Source: Paracentrotus lividus (taxonomy: Eukaryota > Echinodermata > Echinoidea > Camarodonta > Echinidae). Taken from it: 64,000 bases of DNA. Shown one piece after another: positions 24,501 to 32,143 of this stretch; position 1 is the stretch's first letter; every line of letters starts with the position of its first letter. A program made the position numbers and the translations under genes. The notes under the pieces are model-generated. The model did no database searches. It had not been told where the DNA came from and was given only the letters and a program-made list of their open reading frames with translations. The stretch covers positions 11,912,951 through 11,976,950 of the forward strand of contig CALNVZ010003432.1 in NCBI GenBank assembly GCA_940671915.1, given 5' to 3'.

Positions 24501-27500
24501 CTGTGTCTTGTTACTTTAAACCAGTTGCGAAACTTGGCTAAGCTCACAGTCACTAAGCTGAAACCATTCTAATAACAATGGTAATCGGAATGCTGCACTA
24601 TATGCACTGTTTGCTTTACCTGTTTTTTTCCCCGCTCCACATTTCCTAATAGCTACAAAGTTACTTAGTTCTGTGGGGCATTTCATGAAAGGACTTGTCT
24701 GACGTTTTATCCGACAAACTGTTATAAGCTACTGAAATGCTTGCATCTGATTGGCTGAGAGCAAATTTGTCTGATAAAATGTCTGACAAGTCCTTTCATG
24801 AAATGCCCCCCAGGTCTAGAGTTCTGGTTTAAAAAAATATATGTTCTGCAGATCCTTCTATAAATAAAATAAAAGGCACAGCTTTTTCATGAACTGTAGT
24901 ATGTGTAGGAGTAGATAGAAATTGTGTAAAATGATGTCATTGTTGAAAGGAAGAGGGTTATTCCAATGTATTCAAGTGTCACGTGATGTAAAATCTCTTA
25001 TTCCAGCTTCTCTTCCAGTCTTCACTCTGTTCATATCTATTTTCTTGGTTTAAATTTCTCCTTTGATTTTACTATATTGGATTTCTTTATTTTAGCATAC
25101 TGGTATATTATCATCTTTTCTTTTGCTTGTCCTATCTATCCTTTTCATCTCCATCAATACCACCATCGTTGTCATCAACACCAACATTTATCATCATCAT
25201 CATCATCGTCTTTACAATTATCCTCACCATCATCACCATCAACAACACCAGCATCATTATCATCTCCACGTAATTGTTATCAGCATCATCACAATTATCC
25301 TCACGATTATCTTCACCACTACCACCACCAACATCATCATCAACACCACCACCAGTACCACTACAATCATCATTACCATGGCCACCATTAGGGCATTTCC
25401 ATGATTAGTTTCATTACACTTTTTGGTACATAGTACACTATGGATTGCTTCTACATGAAGACGCTTTGATATTATTTTTCCATATTTGTAGTGTCAATAC
25501 CTATAGACATAACCTACTTCACAATCATCAAACAGAATCATGAGCCATGTTTCAATAAGTAATAACAGGAACTTAAACCTTGGTTAGTTAGGTACGTTAC
25601 CAAAAGTGGACATGGTTTTTTGAGGACAGACTGTGTCCCTAAAGTTTCTGCAAACTGCGTTCAACCAAAACAAACTGTGACATTCATCTTATTGCTGATG
25701 ACTTGGCAAGTCATTTGATATATAATATTTCCTGAATATCCTGATATTTTTCTTTAGAAACAACAAAAACCTGGTTAGTTACGTTACATTTTGTCCAGTG
25801 ACATTCCAGAGGTCATTTCACCCCCTTGTAATCAATTAGATATATTGATGGCCCCTGAAATATGGAGATGTGTTCATCTTTCAACTCTTAAAGAAACATG
25901 TGAAAAGAAATATTAAACGAACCTTACGTAAATTGCATTTTAGTGAAATTTATTGTCCCCAGTCCCACATGTACAATTTTAATGATGATTTGAGATCTTG
26001 AAGAAGTCAACGAAAACTATTAATTTTTTATTGAATTTGAAAGACCTTTGTTATTCATGAACATTCATGGCATTAGATTAGTGATAAATCAAATAATTAA
26101 CTCAGGAGACAGACTTCTTTCTTTTGAAAAATGTCCAATAATTCATGGAATTGCCCATTATCATTATAATCATCACCATAACCACTATCACCACTATCAT
26201 CATTTTCTTCATGTCATCATAACCATCAATATTGGAATGTTCATATCTTTTTTCATCATTAGCTTTGACATCATTATCATATGTTCATTTATCTGTTTCT
26301 TCATCACATCAATCTATGATATTTTTTATTTCTTCTTCAATGCCATCACCATCTTGTATGTGTTGTTTTCAACCACCTTTTCCCCCTTTCATCTTCTTGT
26401 AATATATATACAAAATTATTATTTTTAGATAAATATTTGTACATGTTCATCTTATTTATCATAAACATTAAATTGTAATATAGACCATAGATGGTTGGAC
26501 ATTTTTTAGTGCTATTTGCAATCTTTGAATTCCTTGAATATCTAATATTGCCAGGAGGAATCATTTTTATCCTATTCTGTGTAATAAGGCTGCAGTAGCT
26601 TTAAAAAACTGAAAAATTGTGCTTTTGTTAGAAGAGAGTTCTATGCTGTGATGCATGACTGTTGTAAAGTTGTGTGAATGATGTACCAGGTAGTTGTTAT
26701 TTCCTTTTAATTAAAAAGAGAGAAACTATTTTATTTCTTTGAGAAAAACCCCAGTAGATTTTGAATATACAAATCAGTATTTGATTTCACATGTAAAGCA
26801 GAGGGGTTTATACCTGATTTTGGTTGGTTTATTTTATTTTTGCTCTGAATTCACCAGTGTCTGTGGGTCACTTTATATTCCTATTTTCTTCACCTTAAAT
26901 CTTTAGTAATTCTTCTATAAATCACACTTCCCCCTAGGGGAATGGTTTATGTGACATGTAGTTTGTTGGTGGGATGGTTGGTGATGTGGTGTTTTTTCAG
27001 ACTTGTATGAATCAGAGACATGATTATTTATATATGGCCATGCGTTTTGAGTTGGGCCCTTAAAAAGGTGGAGTTGTGACATCTGCTCCTCAAATATGAT
27101 TTTGTTTATTGTTTTACTTAAAAACTATACAAGCTATAAAGCTGAATTTGGTCTTAAATTAAAGCTCTCATGTAGGGCAACAAAATACATGTTTTAAAAA
27201 TTGTTAAAATTTCATCATTGTCTGTTAATTAACTGTTAATTAACGAGAGTCAGGGGTGGAGGAGGAGCCGCGCAGGAGGAGCCGCGCAGCAAATATGGTA
27301 CATGTGCTGTAAAACAGAGTTAAATCATGTTCAGAGATGGATTTTTTTTTAAATTGAAATGCTTTCACCCTTCTGAAACACTTGCAACATGTAATTTAGC
27401 TTGTATATATGATCCATAAAAGTAGTTAGATAGATATGAGTCTACTCATCCATAAAAGTAGTTATAAACAGTTTAGTGTTGTACACTATTGTGACTGTAC

Positions 27501-28993
27501 TATATGAATGACAATTTCTTTACAGGCCAGCTAAGGGCTCTTATATAGGACATTATGTTTACCAGTACCAAGATAAAGGGACTTTCACATGTCTGTACTA
27601 CTTTGCTACTTCTATCTGCCTTAGCAACTTATATAGGATCCTTCATTACATGTCTAGTATCTTAAACAGCGAGTTACAATACTTAGAACACGGCAACAAG
27701 GTACATTTTCTTAAAAAATTGAAATTTTCAAAGCCATATCTTTTCAGCCTGGAGGAAAATGCGGTAAACTCTTCCAGGTTATAGAAAGTTATAGATGTTT
27801 GGAAAGCTCTAAATGTGACGAGTTCAAATCTGCAGTAAATAATGTTGTAGGGTAAGCAATATTTTTTTTTGCAATTTTTTTTCCAAAACCATCTTTTTTC
27901 ATGAATTTTTCAGGCTTTAAGATTCATAACTTTTCAAGGGCGCCACCTATGTCAATTTTAAGCGCATTTCCGAACTCCTCAGACATTCAGCTTCCAGAAA
28001 ATGTATACTTTTGTGGGGTTAATATAAATTTTTATAAAGTTACAGCCACTTTCATGGAAATGCGCATGATTAGTACAAATTTTTAGTGTGTCACACAACA
28101 TGGGCCCAACTTAAAACGCATGGCCATATGGGACTGTTATTCAACATCACCATCTAAAAGTAGTGACTGAGATTCGAACCTACAATGTAAGTCAAATGAG
28201 AATCAGTTTGTAGGCAATTGCATAGAGCCGACTGTGCCACTTCTATCTTCTTGTGTTTGCATCTTTTATTTCTTCATTTGATAAAAAAAAAAAAAAAAAA
28301 AAAAAACATATCTGGTATGTATGCATATTCATAAGGACATAAATGAAAACGGACTAAAATTTTTGTCCTAGTGGGTAAAAAGTTATTTAAATGAATTTAT
28401 TTGACAGACGTGTTTGAAATAATAGGTAGTGGTACCCTTGCAATTTGCACCTCTGGTGTAAGGGTCAGTCCTACAGACCTCAGCCCTACAATAGAACCTC
28501 TGTTTTGATGATAACGTTATACCAACTTGAAGGCATTTTTTTGTGATCCCAAATTCAAACATGTGTACAGTATAACAAGGTACATGTAAGTGTAAGTTTT
28601 TGGTGGCAAGCACGTTTTTATAACAGGAGACGATTGTTTTGTTTTTGTTTTTTTTTGGGGGGGGGGGCATTCAACAAAAAAGCAATAGAGCAACATCGAT
28701 CTGATGCTGTCCATTGGCTGCCGGTCCCATGATCAATTAGGCAAAAAGAATTTCCTTTTCGGACAATAAAATTTGGAGCGTTAAATAAGTGTGCGGCTCA
28801 GAATTAAAGTTCAATTTTACTATCATTATTTTCTCTTTGGATCCTTGTCATGTTCTTGCAGGCCCAGAAACTTCAGCAAGCCCTTCATGGACGCAAAGAC
28901 AACATGGAGTATCGCTTCAAGGCCTTCACAGGAGACGATGCCCCGTCAATGTCGGTGACCAACACATCTGGCTACAGGCCCCATCCCAAATAA
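3243..28993 (+). CDS. LRRC27: LRRC27 homologue, leucine-rich repeat protein (11 coding exons, complete)
   Basis: Coding exons 3243-3506, 4627-4757, 5749-5807, 6353-6499, 7363-7648, 14165-14299, 17893-17981, 20606-20691, 21052-21128, 23184-23310 and 28862-28993 join to 1533 nt, i.e. 510 residues plus stop, with every phase matching. Residues 1-60 are acidic (run of D/E at 26-38). Residues about 66-178 form five leucine-rich repeats of the LxLxxNxLxxIP type (e.g. LYLEGNLLQSIP, WLDLRNNNIHHLP, LLLEGNKMSELP, LNLRGNPIEFPP). Residues 200-295 are Ser-rich. A polybasic run at about 296-305 opens a long charged, probably coiled-coil C-terminal half rich in K, R, E and Q. Length, order and C-terminal character fit the LRRC27 family (human about 530 residues). 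That family has no firmly established biochemical role; the repeats suggest protein binding. The gene is intact, with no frameshift. Introns hold most of the window's mobile elements. Confidence 0.88.
3511..3580 (-). repeat. SINE 3' tail fragment beside the exon 1 donor
   Basis: Read on -, the stretch contains GGCGCTATATGAATCC followed by an (ATT)n tail. This resembles the GCGCTATATAA...(ATT)n tails at 32066-32143 (+) and near 38846-38895. The tail ends only a few bases from the exon 1 splice donor. Confidence 0.5.
3688..3714. repeat. Perfect 11-bp hairpin in intron 1
   Basis: GTGCCCAATAT, 5-nt loop CGAAA, then the exact reverse complement ATATTGGGCAC. It is probably the core of a small palindromic element; function unknown. 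Confidence 0.6.
3865..4145. other. Homopolymer-rich, low-quality-looking stretch in intron 1
   Basis: Runs of G, T and A of up to 13 bases follow one another. The texture matches positions 480-1200 and suggests uncertain base calls. Confidence 0.5.
4627..4757 (+). CDS. LRRC27: LRRC27 exon 2 (leucine-rich repeats)
   Basis: Acceptor TTTGTAG ends at 4626; donor GTGAGT follows 4757. It begins FLYLEGNLLQSIPPELFEY and continues through WLDLRNNNIHHLPAEVGYH, two leucine-rich repeats. It ends with CG, completed by G of the next exon to give Arg. Confidence 0.87.
5749..5807 (+). CDS. LRRC27: LRRC27 exon 3 (leucine-rich repeat)
   Basis: A 59-nt exon between acceptor TTTTACAG and donor GTAAGT. It encodes CLKTLLLEGNKMSELPPEM, one leucine-rich repeat, and ends on G of a Gly codon completed in exon 4. 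Confidence 0.86.
6353..6499 (+). CDS. LRRC27: LRRC27 exon 4 (last leucine-rich repeat and cap)
   Basis: Acceptor TTTTTGCAG, donor GTAGGT. It encodes QLKTLTGLNLRGNPIEFPP followed by a helical cap (KTLEKGVKEILRYLREAMAI), the usual way a short leucine-rich repeat array ends. It ends in phase 1. Confidence 0.87.
6893..7005. repeat. Interspersed repeat, copy 1 (intron 4)
   Basis: The words GGTCTACTATCAGTTTGGTC and CTAGGGCTA recur in inverted orientation at 38225-38345. This marks a dispersed element of at least 110 bp. The right part is built of near-repeats of TTGGTCTAAT. Confidence 0.65.
7363..7648 (+). CDS. LRRC27: LRRC27 exon 5 (Ser-rich linker)
   Basis: Acceptor TGCTTTCAG, donor GTAAGT. The largest coding exon, 286 nt, encoding a Ser/Asp/Arg-rich segment (e.g. 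LSDAASHSSGSDNEYDPKN, SSRLSVRSSMSNMSDLE) followed by a conserved-looking block, HLTYEEYRQHQYQKFKRAG. It ends with AA, completed as Lys by exon 6. Confidence 0.87.
7649..9887. other. LRRC27 intron 5, first part
   Basis: Ordinary AT-rich intronic DNA. I see no exon, RNA gene or clear element, only short poly(A)/(T) runs. Confidence 0.5.
9888..10285. mobile_element. TIR element (MITE) with TCTCACGCA-type interior
   Basis: The left edge GCAGAGATGCCAAGTT is matched in inverse at the right edge (AGACTTGGTAGCTCTGTGCG at 10266-10285), imperfect TIRs of about 16 bp. The interior holds a (GC)n-like part (9955-10030) and several GCGTGAGA/TCTCACGC words that can pair with each other. It has no coding capacity. 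Confidence 0.55.
10848..10920. repeat. Dispersed repeat, copy 1 (intron 5)
   Basis: GCTGGCATGCCCGGCTGTCAACAA followed by TGATTGTTGATGCC and GTGGCT recurs, diverged, at 34700-34770 (GCTGGCATACCCAGCTGCC and so on). The element class is unknown. Confidence 0.6.
11460..12240. mobile_element. Non-autonomous piggyBac-like element flanked by TTAA
   Basis: Flanked by TTAA on both sides (11460-11463 and 12237-12240). The inverted termini read TTAACCCTAATCAGACTGG on the left and the exact inverse on the right. piggyBac elements insert at TTAA and their ends begin CCC/CCY, so the class follows from established knowledge. Just inside each end lies a G-run/GGCCATCATGGCC/C-run palindrome. The interior (about 700 bp) has no open frame longer than 60 codons, so it depends on a transposase elsewhere. 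Confidence 0.82.
12241..13720. other. LRRC27 intron 5, middle part
   Basis: No exon seen. Positions 12660-12745 and 13140-13290 share GAGACTC/GTCTC/CTCATGAGT words and are probably parts of an unrecognised degenerate element. A transcription or coding role is not supported. Confidence 0.4.
13721..13824. mobile_element. Short palindromic MITE
   Basis: CTGTTGCTAGAAACTTTATG at the left edge is mirrored by CATAAAAGTTTCTAGCATCAG at 13804-13824. The interior pairs further (CATAAATTTATG). About 104 bp, non-coding. Confidence 0.6.
13887..14164. repeat. Minisatellite of 68-79 bp units abutting the exon 6 acceptor
   Basis: Units begin at about 13887, 13960, 14034 and 14109. They share TAAATGCATTACTA, ATTATCATTAGTAATAT and CATATTCCTATTTT. 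The last unit is cut by the exon: its TATATTCCCATTTTCTCAG is the polypyrimidine tract and AG of exon 6. Confidence 0.85.
14165..14299 (+). CDS. LRRC27: LRRC27 exon 6 (polybasic run and coiled coil)
   Basis: Acceptor CATTTTCTCAG, donor GTAAGT. It encodes RKKKKQKKIRSPPLDPLQ and then a charged helix (AEERRLAKLTQLKQKQLVME). Intron 5 before it is 6.5 kb. The acceptor tract is the truncated last unit of a minisatellite (13887-14164). Confidence 0.87.
14895..15060 (-). repeat. tRNA-Thr-derived SINE, degenerate copy
   Basis: The B box is intact on - (GGATTCGAACC on + at 14904-14914) and the anticodon-arm region CTGACTAGTAACCAGGAGG is recognisable. The A-box half is damaged. The trailing part (ACTCTTCAATGCTCGAG) matches the better copy 250 bp downstream. 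Confidence 0.7.
15110..15330 (-). repeat. tRNA-Thr(AGT)-derived SINE, best copy
   Basis: On - the region 15185-15255 reads as a tRNA: TAGCTCAGATGTAGAGCG (A box), GCCTGACTAGTAACCAGG (anticodon arm, loop CTAGTAA, anticodon AGT) and GGTTTGAATCC (B box). The sequence AGCGCCTG.CTAGTAA matches animal tRNA-Thr(AGT). The tail holds AACTCTTCAATGCTCGAGTG and the 5' flank has TGACCAGAAATATATAATAT. Transcription by Pol III is possible; activity is not shown. Confidence 0.78.
15331..15500 (+). repeat. SINE copy in inverse orientation
   Basis: It mirrors the preceding copy: CACTCGAGCATTGAAGAGTT, AGGGACAACCAC, a broken tRNA part (CGAATCCCGATGGTACC) and ATATTATATATTTCTGGTCA. With 15110-15330 it forms a long inverted repeat with almost no spacer. 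Confidence 0.75.
15968..16486. other. Intron 6 spacer with C/T-rich tract
   Basis: Positions 16005-16080 are nearly pure C and T (CCCCTCCAACCCCTCTTCC-like words). Positions 16318-16455 contain an imperfect direct repeat with ACAAATACATCAAAGCATG in both halves. No gene is seen. Confidence 0.5.
16487..17057. mobile_element. Palindromic TTAA element, copy 1 (intron 6)
   Basis: TTAA at both edges; AGGGGACCAATACCC at the left, its inverse GGTATTGGTTTCCT at the right. The two halves pair over almost the whole length (about 270-bp arms), centred near 16770 (GAGCTCAAAATATGTCATGG...CATATGTTGAGCTC). A second copy sits at 37329-37915. It is non-coding; transcribed within the intron it would fold into long double-stranded RNA. 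Confidence 0.85.
17893..17981 (+). CDS. LRRC27: LRRC27 exon 7 (helical)
   Basis: An 89-nt exon after acceptor GACAACAG with donor GTAGGT. The frame, fixed by the neighbouring phases, reads DQQLLEDWRQETRDMQRKHY then IRAVKNAQQ, a continuation of the charged helix. It ends in phase 1. Confidence 0.82.
17982..20605. other. LRRC27 intron 7
   Basis: Mostly ordinary AT-rich intron. One feature stands out: a perfect 18-nt palindrome GCCCGAATATATTCGGGC (18829-18846) just after TTAACCCGTTAGGGACTGA (18810-18828). This could be one end of another TTAA-type element, but I found no matching right end. Confidence 0.5.
20606..20691 (+). CDS. LRRC27: LRRC27 exon 8
   Basis: Acceptor CATTTCAG. It encodes FVSDPDMKMPYDTNPNYMKM and MNREDMIK, ending in phase 0 at AAG before GTCGGT. 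As in exon 1, a second GT lies 4 nt further on (GTCGGTAAA). Only the first keeps frame with exon 9. Confidence 0.83.
21052..21128 (+). CDS. LRRC27: LRRC27 exon 9
   Basis: Acceptor CCGTTGCAG, donor GTAAGA. It encodes EEVKNKHEAMKNMLTPDEQR then RLDRTK. It ends with AA, completed as Lys by the first base of exon 10. Confidence 0.85.
21309..21388. repeat. (CCGT)n microsatellite
   Basis: About 20 tetranucleotide units with some ACGT variants, inside the HINE-like element. Open frames reading PSVRPSVR are by-products. Confidence 0.9.
21497..22240 (+). promoter_or_regulatory. Array of DR1 nuclear-receptor half-site pairs in the transposon
   Basis: AGGTCAAAGGTCA (two AGGTCA half-sites with one-base spacer) occurs at 21497-21516 (triple), 21648-21667 (triple), about 21792-21810 (first half-site GGGTCA), 21940-21952, 22084-22096 and 22228-22240. 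DR1 is the established binding motif for RXR/HNF4/COUP-TF receptors. Binding here is untested. Confidence 0.6.
22963..23060. mobile_element. Fragment of TA-flanked MITE family A
   Basis: TACAGTCCACTCCCATTATAATGAGG is the terminus seen at 31551 and 33466. The opposite terminus is not recognisable before exon 10, so this looks truncated. Confidence 0.55.
23184..23310 (+). CDS. LRRC27: LRRC27 exon 10 (coiled coil)
   Basis: Acceptor TTCTTCAATAG, donor GTAAGA. It encodes MERDRQLISKIKEHTQKVQE then RKTRPRGNPQMERETAQKDL and AE, ending in phase 0. Two TTAGGG-type units (23318-23331) lie a few bases into the intron. Confidence 0.85.
23721..23765. repeat. C24 homopolymer beside CTCGTGATCCGCCCCTGC
   Basis: Exactly 24 C followed by a segment whose inverse, GCAGGGGCGGATCACGAG, looks like the start of a dispersed repeat ending in a G run. 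Only this edge is recognisable. Confidence 0.5.
24674..24812. mobile_element. 139-bp palindromic MITE (intron 10)
   Basis: TGGGGCATTTCATGAAAGGA continuing as CTTGTCTGAC at the left, inverse at the right (GTCTGACAAGTCCTTTCATG then AAATGCCCCCCA). Stems are about 45 bp with few mismatches. Non-coding. Confidence 0.8.
25165..25390. repeat. (ATC)n/(ACC)n trinucleotide-rich tract
   Basis: Long runs of CATCAT, CACCAC and related words. The His/Ser-rich open frames across it are artefacts of the repeat. A weaker tract of the same type is at 26150-26230. Confidence 0.85.
27033..28128. mobile_element. 1.1-kb TIR element (intron 10)
   Basis: TATGGCCATGCGTTTTGAGT then TGGGCCC at the left edge, inverse at the right (GGGCCCAACTTAAAACGCAT then GGCCATA), about 27 bp with one difference. 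The interior has TAATTAACTGTTAATTAACG and a small duplicated GGAGGAGCCGCGCAG (about 27260-27290), but no transposase frame. The target duplication is unclear. Confidence 0.75.
28283..28306. repeat. A24 homopolymer
   Basis: Twenty-four consecutive A. No upstream retroelement body was recognised. Confidence 0.8.
28862..28993 (+). CDS. LRRC27: LRRC27 exon 11 (C-terminus and stop)
   Basis: Acceptor TCTTGCAG. It encodes AQKLQQALHGRKDNMEYRFK, AFTGDDAPSMS and the tail VTNTSGYRPHPK before TAA (28991-28993). From about 28940 the exon is itself the first unit of the tandem array that fills the proximal 3' UTR. Confidence 0.86.
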   Translation, partial: AQKLQQALHGRKDNMEYRFKAFTGDDAPSMSVTNTSGYRPHPK

Positions 28994-29995
28994 CAAGTGT
29001 TGGTATTAGGATGAACTGAACTGCCATCATCCTTGGTGCAATAGCACGTTGGATAAGATAACGAATAATGCACCTTGATATACCGTCCATGTAGGTGTTC
29101 TTGTTAAAGGCCCTACAACAAGTAAACCATGACCTGTAACAGTATAAGAATGAACTGAAGTGCCAACATTCCTGGGACAATGGCATGTCTCAAGACCGGT
29201 TCTAGGACATCTCCCCGGAGGACAACTCCCCGGGACAATTCCGGAGGACAGCTCCCCCGGAGGACAACTCCCCGGAGGACAACCTAACCCTAACCCTAAC
29301 CCTAACCTAACCCTAACCTATGTCCTCCGGGGAGCTGTCCTCGCGGGAATTGTCCCCGGGGAGTTTGTCCTCCGGGGGAGATGTCCTGTACGCTCAAGAC
29401 ACCTTGATGTTCCGTCCATATAATAGGTGTCCAACACTTCTGGTTATAGCCCTCCGCCCAAGTAAACTAGGACTTGCAACAGTTTTAGAATGAATTAAAT
29501 TGCCAACATTCCTGGTGCATGGCACATGAGATAGAATAACCCTAAGGACATTGTGATGTTCCATCCATATAATGTAGGTGCCCAACACTTCTGGTTAGAG
29601 GCCCTACGCCAAGTAAACCATAAACCTACATGTATGATGGTATAAGAATGAACTTTATTGCCAACATTCCTGGTGCAATGGCACATGGATAACATAACCC
29701 TAAGACACCTTGATGCTTCGCCCATATAATGTAGGTGTCCAAGTCCTCTGGTTAAAGCCTTATGCAAGGTTAACCATGTTTATTGATGGTATTCAAATGA
29801 ACTGAACTGCCAACATTCCTGGTGCAATTTCATTTATGTAAGATAATGATTAATGCACTTGGTGTCACGTCCTGTAGGTGCCCAGCATTCTTGGTTAGAG
29901 GTCCTACCCAAGGTAACCGTGAATTGTTACGGTATTGAAATAAATAAACTGCCAACATTCCTGACACTATTGCTACTGAATACACCTTGATGGCT
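28940..29995 (+). repeat. Tandem array derived from the LRRC27 terminal exon
   Basis: Six imperfect units of about 136-159 bp begin inside exon 11 and run through the 3' UTR. Each contains a copy of the C-terminal codons (GTGnCCAACACnTCTGG...AAGTAA), then TAAGAATGAACTGAA, TGCCAACATTCCTGGTGCAA and CCTTGATGTTCCGTCCAT. Decayed stop regions lie near 29095-29125, 29427-29465, 29578-29616, 29735-29773 and 29878-29916. One unit is interrupted by an inserted hairpin element. Confidence 0.85.
29197..29392. mobile_element. Hairpin element with telomere-repeat loop, 8-bp target duplication
   Basis: Flanked by CTCAAGAC on both sides (29189-29196 and 29393-29400). The arms (29203-29280 and 29322-29387) are inverted copies built of GGAGGACAACTCCCCGG words. 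The loop 29281-29320 is (CCCTAA)n with CCTAA variants. An 8-bp duplication fits hAT-type insertion, but the class is inference. Sister units of the array show the empty site. Confidence 0.8.
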
Positions 29996-31550
29996 TATAT
30001 CATGATGGCAAGCCAGATCCGATTGGGGTTAATTGGATAAATTGTACCTGCCAGTTTACAAACATAAAATAAATTCTATAATCCGGTAAAAAAAGAAGTT
30101 ATCCAGATTCAAAGTCATTATGCCAGAAACCCTTAGGAATCTGCCAAAGATGTATTTTTTCCATGCAGAAAATCTTACTTTAATTTTGCTGTTCATGCAC
30201 AAACTATAAGAGAAGGGTTATAGTATTTCTATGTATTGTTTGGTGAATAGCTTTTAGACATTACAGTTTGTATTATTTGGACCATATTCATTTCTTGCCA
30301 TAAAATGAATTCTATTGTTTTGATAAAGCCATAATTAGCGATAGAGTTTGTAGTATAAGGACTGTTATGAAAATGTGATGAAGAGTGCGCCCCGACTTTT
30401 GTAGCTCAGCATTACTTGGACATAATAAGCTTCTCAGAGTACGGATTCAGCACAATTGCGAAAGCTTTAATGTTCTTAATATATAAAAAAATAGGTAAAG
30501 AAACTCTTGCAAATCCATATTTTCAATGTTAGTCAAGGGGAAAAAGTCATCTTTAGATAAAGTCCAAAATTAAATGTTTTCTATGTGCATTTACTGTATT
30601 TAAGAAATAACACCAATTATCTCACATGCATTACATTATTCCCAATGTAGATTCATGTGATTAAATTTTTCAATCTTTGTATAGTTTTATGTTGTCTTTC
30701 TAAGTTTCTTAAGCATGAGGTACATGTACATTTATTTTATTGTGTGTCTTTGTACTTGAAAGGTGAAAAGTCCAAGATAAATTGAAATATTTGGGAAATG
30801 CTTTATCTGAATTGTGTGTGCTCCAAATGTAGATAGAATATGTATAGACTTATTTATGAATTGAGATATTAATTTGATGTTTGTTGGAAAGATTATATTT
30901 ATTTATTTAGATTATATGCATGCCTAGCCATTTAAAAGGCCTGAATTGGTTTGTGAGGTTTTTGTTTTCATCCCCAATACTAAGTTTGATTCAAGAATGA
31001 AATAAGTTAACCCATAATGAATGCATAGACAGAATGTGAAAGTCTCTTAAAATTCTCAGTAGTCTCAAAATTTTTCATTATTATTCTATGATAACGGATT
31101 CTTCTAAGAATTTTTTCGTACAAATTCAAACCATTCTATAATAAGGAACTTGGTTTTTGACGGGGCATGCATTGACTGATTTCAATGAGATAAACAAAAA
31201 GGTTTTAACGGCCCCTCAAAGATATGAAACGCTTTAAACCGTAGCCTACGTAGACCTTCTTTGTGAATTAGGTCCATGTTTACATGTATAATTGTGGATA
31301 CCATACAATGTACATGTATGTAACATGCCCTAGATTCTGAAGTTTTAATTGTAATATTCTTCTGCTGCATTCAAGATTTGACTTTCATGTGCCATTATTT
31401 TTACTCTGTGTATATAATTGTAAATAAATTACAAATAATATTGATTTATGTTTAACCAGAGTGTTTATTCTGTGTCAAGCAGGTAACAAAATGAATTCTC
31501 AAGAATATTACACAATACAAACAAAGACATTTCACAAAGGAATTATAGTG
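29996..31550. other. LRRC27 3' flank
   Basis: AT-rich, without genes. AATAAA-like signals occur at about 30066 and 31425 and could end the LRRC27 transcript. I cannot tell which is used. Confidence 0.4.
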
Positions 31551-32035
31551 CAGTACACTCCCCTTATAATGAGGTCATCAGGACCAAACCAATTGTCCCA
31601 TTACAAAATGAAATCTCCTTTATACTTCATATAGGCTCCAATAGATTAGTGCACATTTGAAATGCAGGCCCATAACTGGGGGGGGGGGGGGGGGGGGGGG
31701 GTTGCTGGCGAGCAGGAGTCCGCTTTACAAAAAACCAAATAAAAATTGTTTTAAATGTATTTGTTTGCTTATCTATGTCTTTGGGGCCGATCGAACGACC
31801 TTAGCCTAGCCCTATAGCTAATGGTACTCTTCTTGAAGGCTGAAAAAAAATTGATGTACCTTTTGACTCGCCCGGCGTGACGTGAAAAAAATTTAATGTA
31901 CCTTTTTGTTCACTTTTGCAGATTTCGAACCCTCCCGTAAAAATCCTAGTTACGTGCCTGGAAATGGATACTTTGAAAAAGGCCTCATTTTAACGAAAAC
32001 ATGTACCAGTGCTCATTATAATGGGAGTGTGTAAA
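31551..32035. mobile_element. MITE family A copy, interrupted by a second MITE
   Basis: The left end CAGTACACTCCCCTTATAAT then GAGG, and the right end CATTATAATGGGAGTGTG, are inverted copies. The sequence between is split by the element at 31665-31960. Related copies at 22963 and 33466. Confidence 0.7.
31665..31960. mobile_element. MITE family B nested inside family A
   Basis: The edges CAGGCCCATAACTGGG and (inverse of the right end) CAGGCACGTAACTAGGAT are inverted repeats. The host sequence GAAATG is duplicated at 31659-31664 and 31961-31966. It contains G24 at 31678-31701. No coding capacity. Confidence 0.78.
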
Positions 32036-32065
32036 ATAATGTGTAAAAACAATGTGTAAAAACAT

Positions 32066-32143
32066 TCTTTGTAAAGCGCCATGAGCGTCATGCATGACGG
32101 ACCTGAGCGCTATATAAGAAGCCACCATTATTATATTATTAGT
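32066..32143 (+). repeat. SINE 3' tail fragment
   Basis: TGTAAAGCGCCATGAGCGTC, then GAGCGCTATATAAGAAGCC and an ATT-rich tail. Same family tail as at 3511-3580 (-) and 38846-38895. Confidence 0.55.

Noticed and set aside
25077-25404. His/Ser-rich proteins
   Set aside because: Translation of (ATC)n and (ACC)n repeats in two frames at once.
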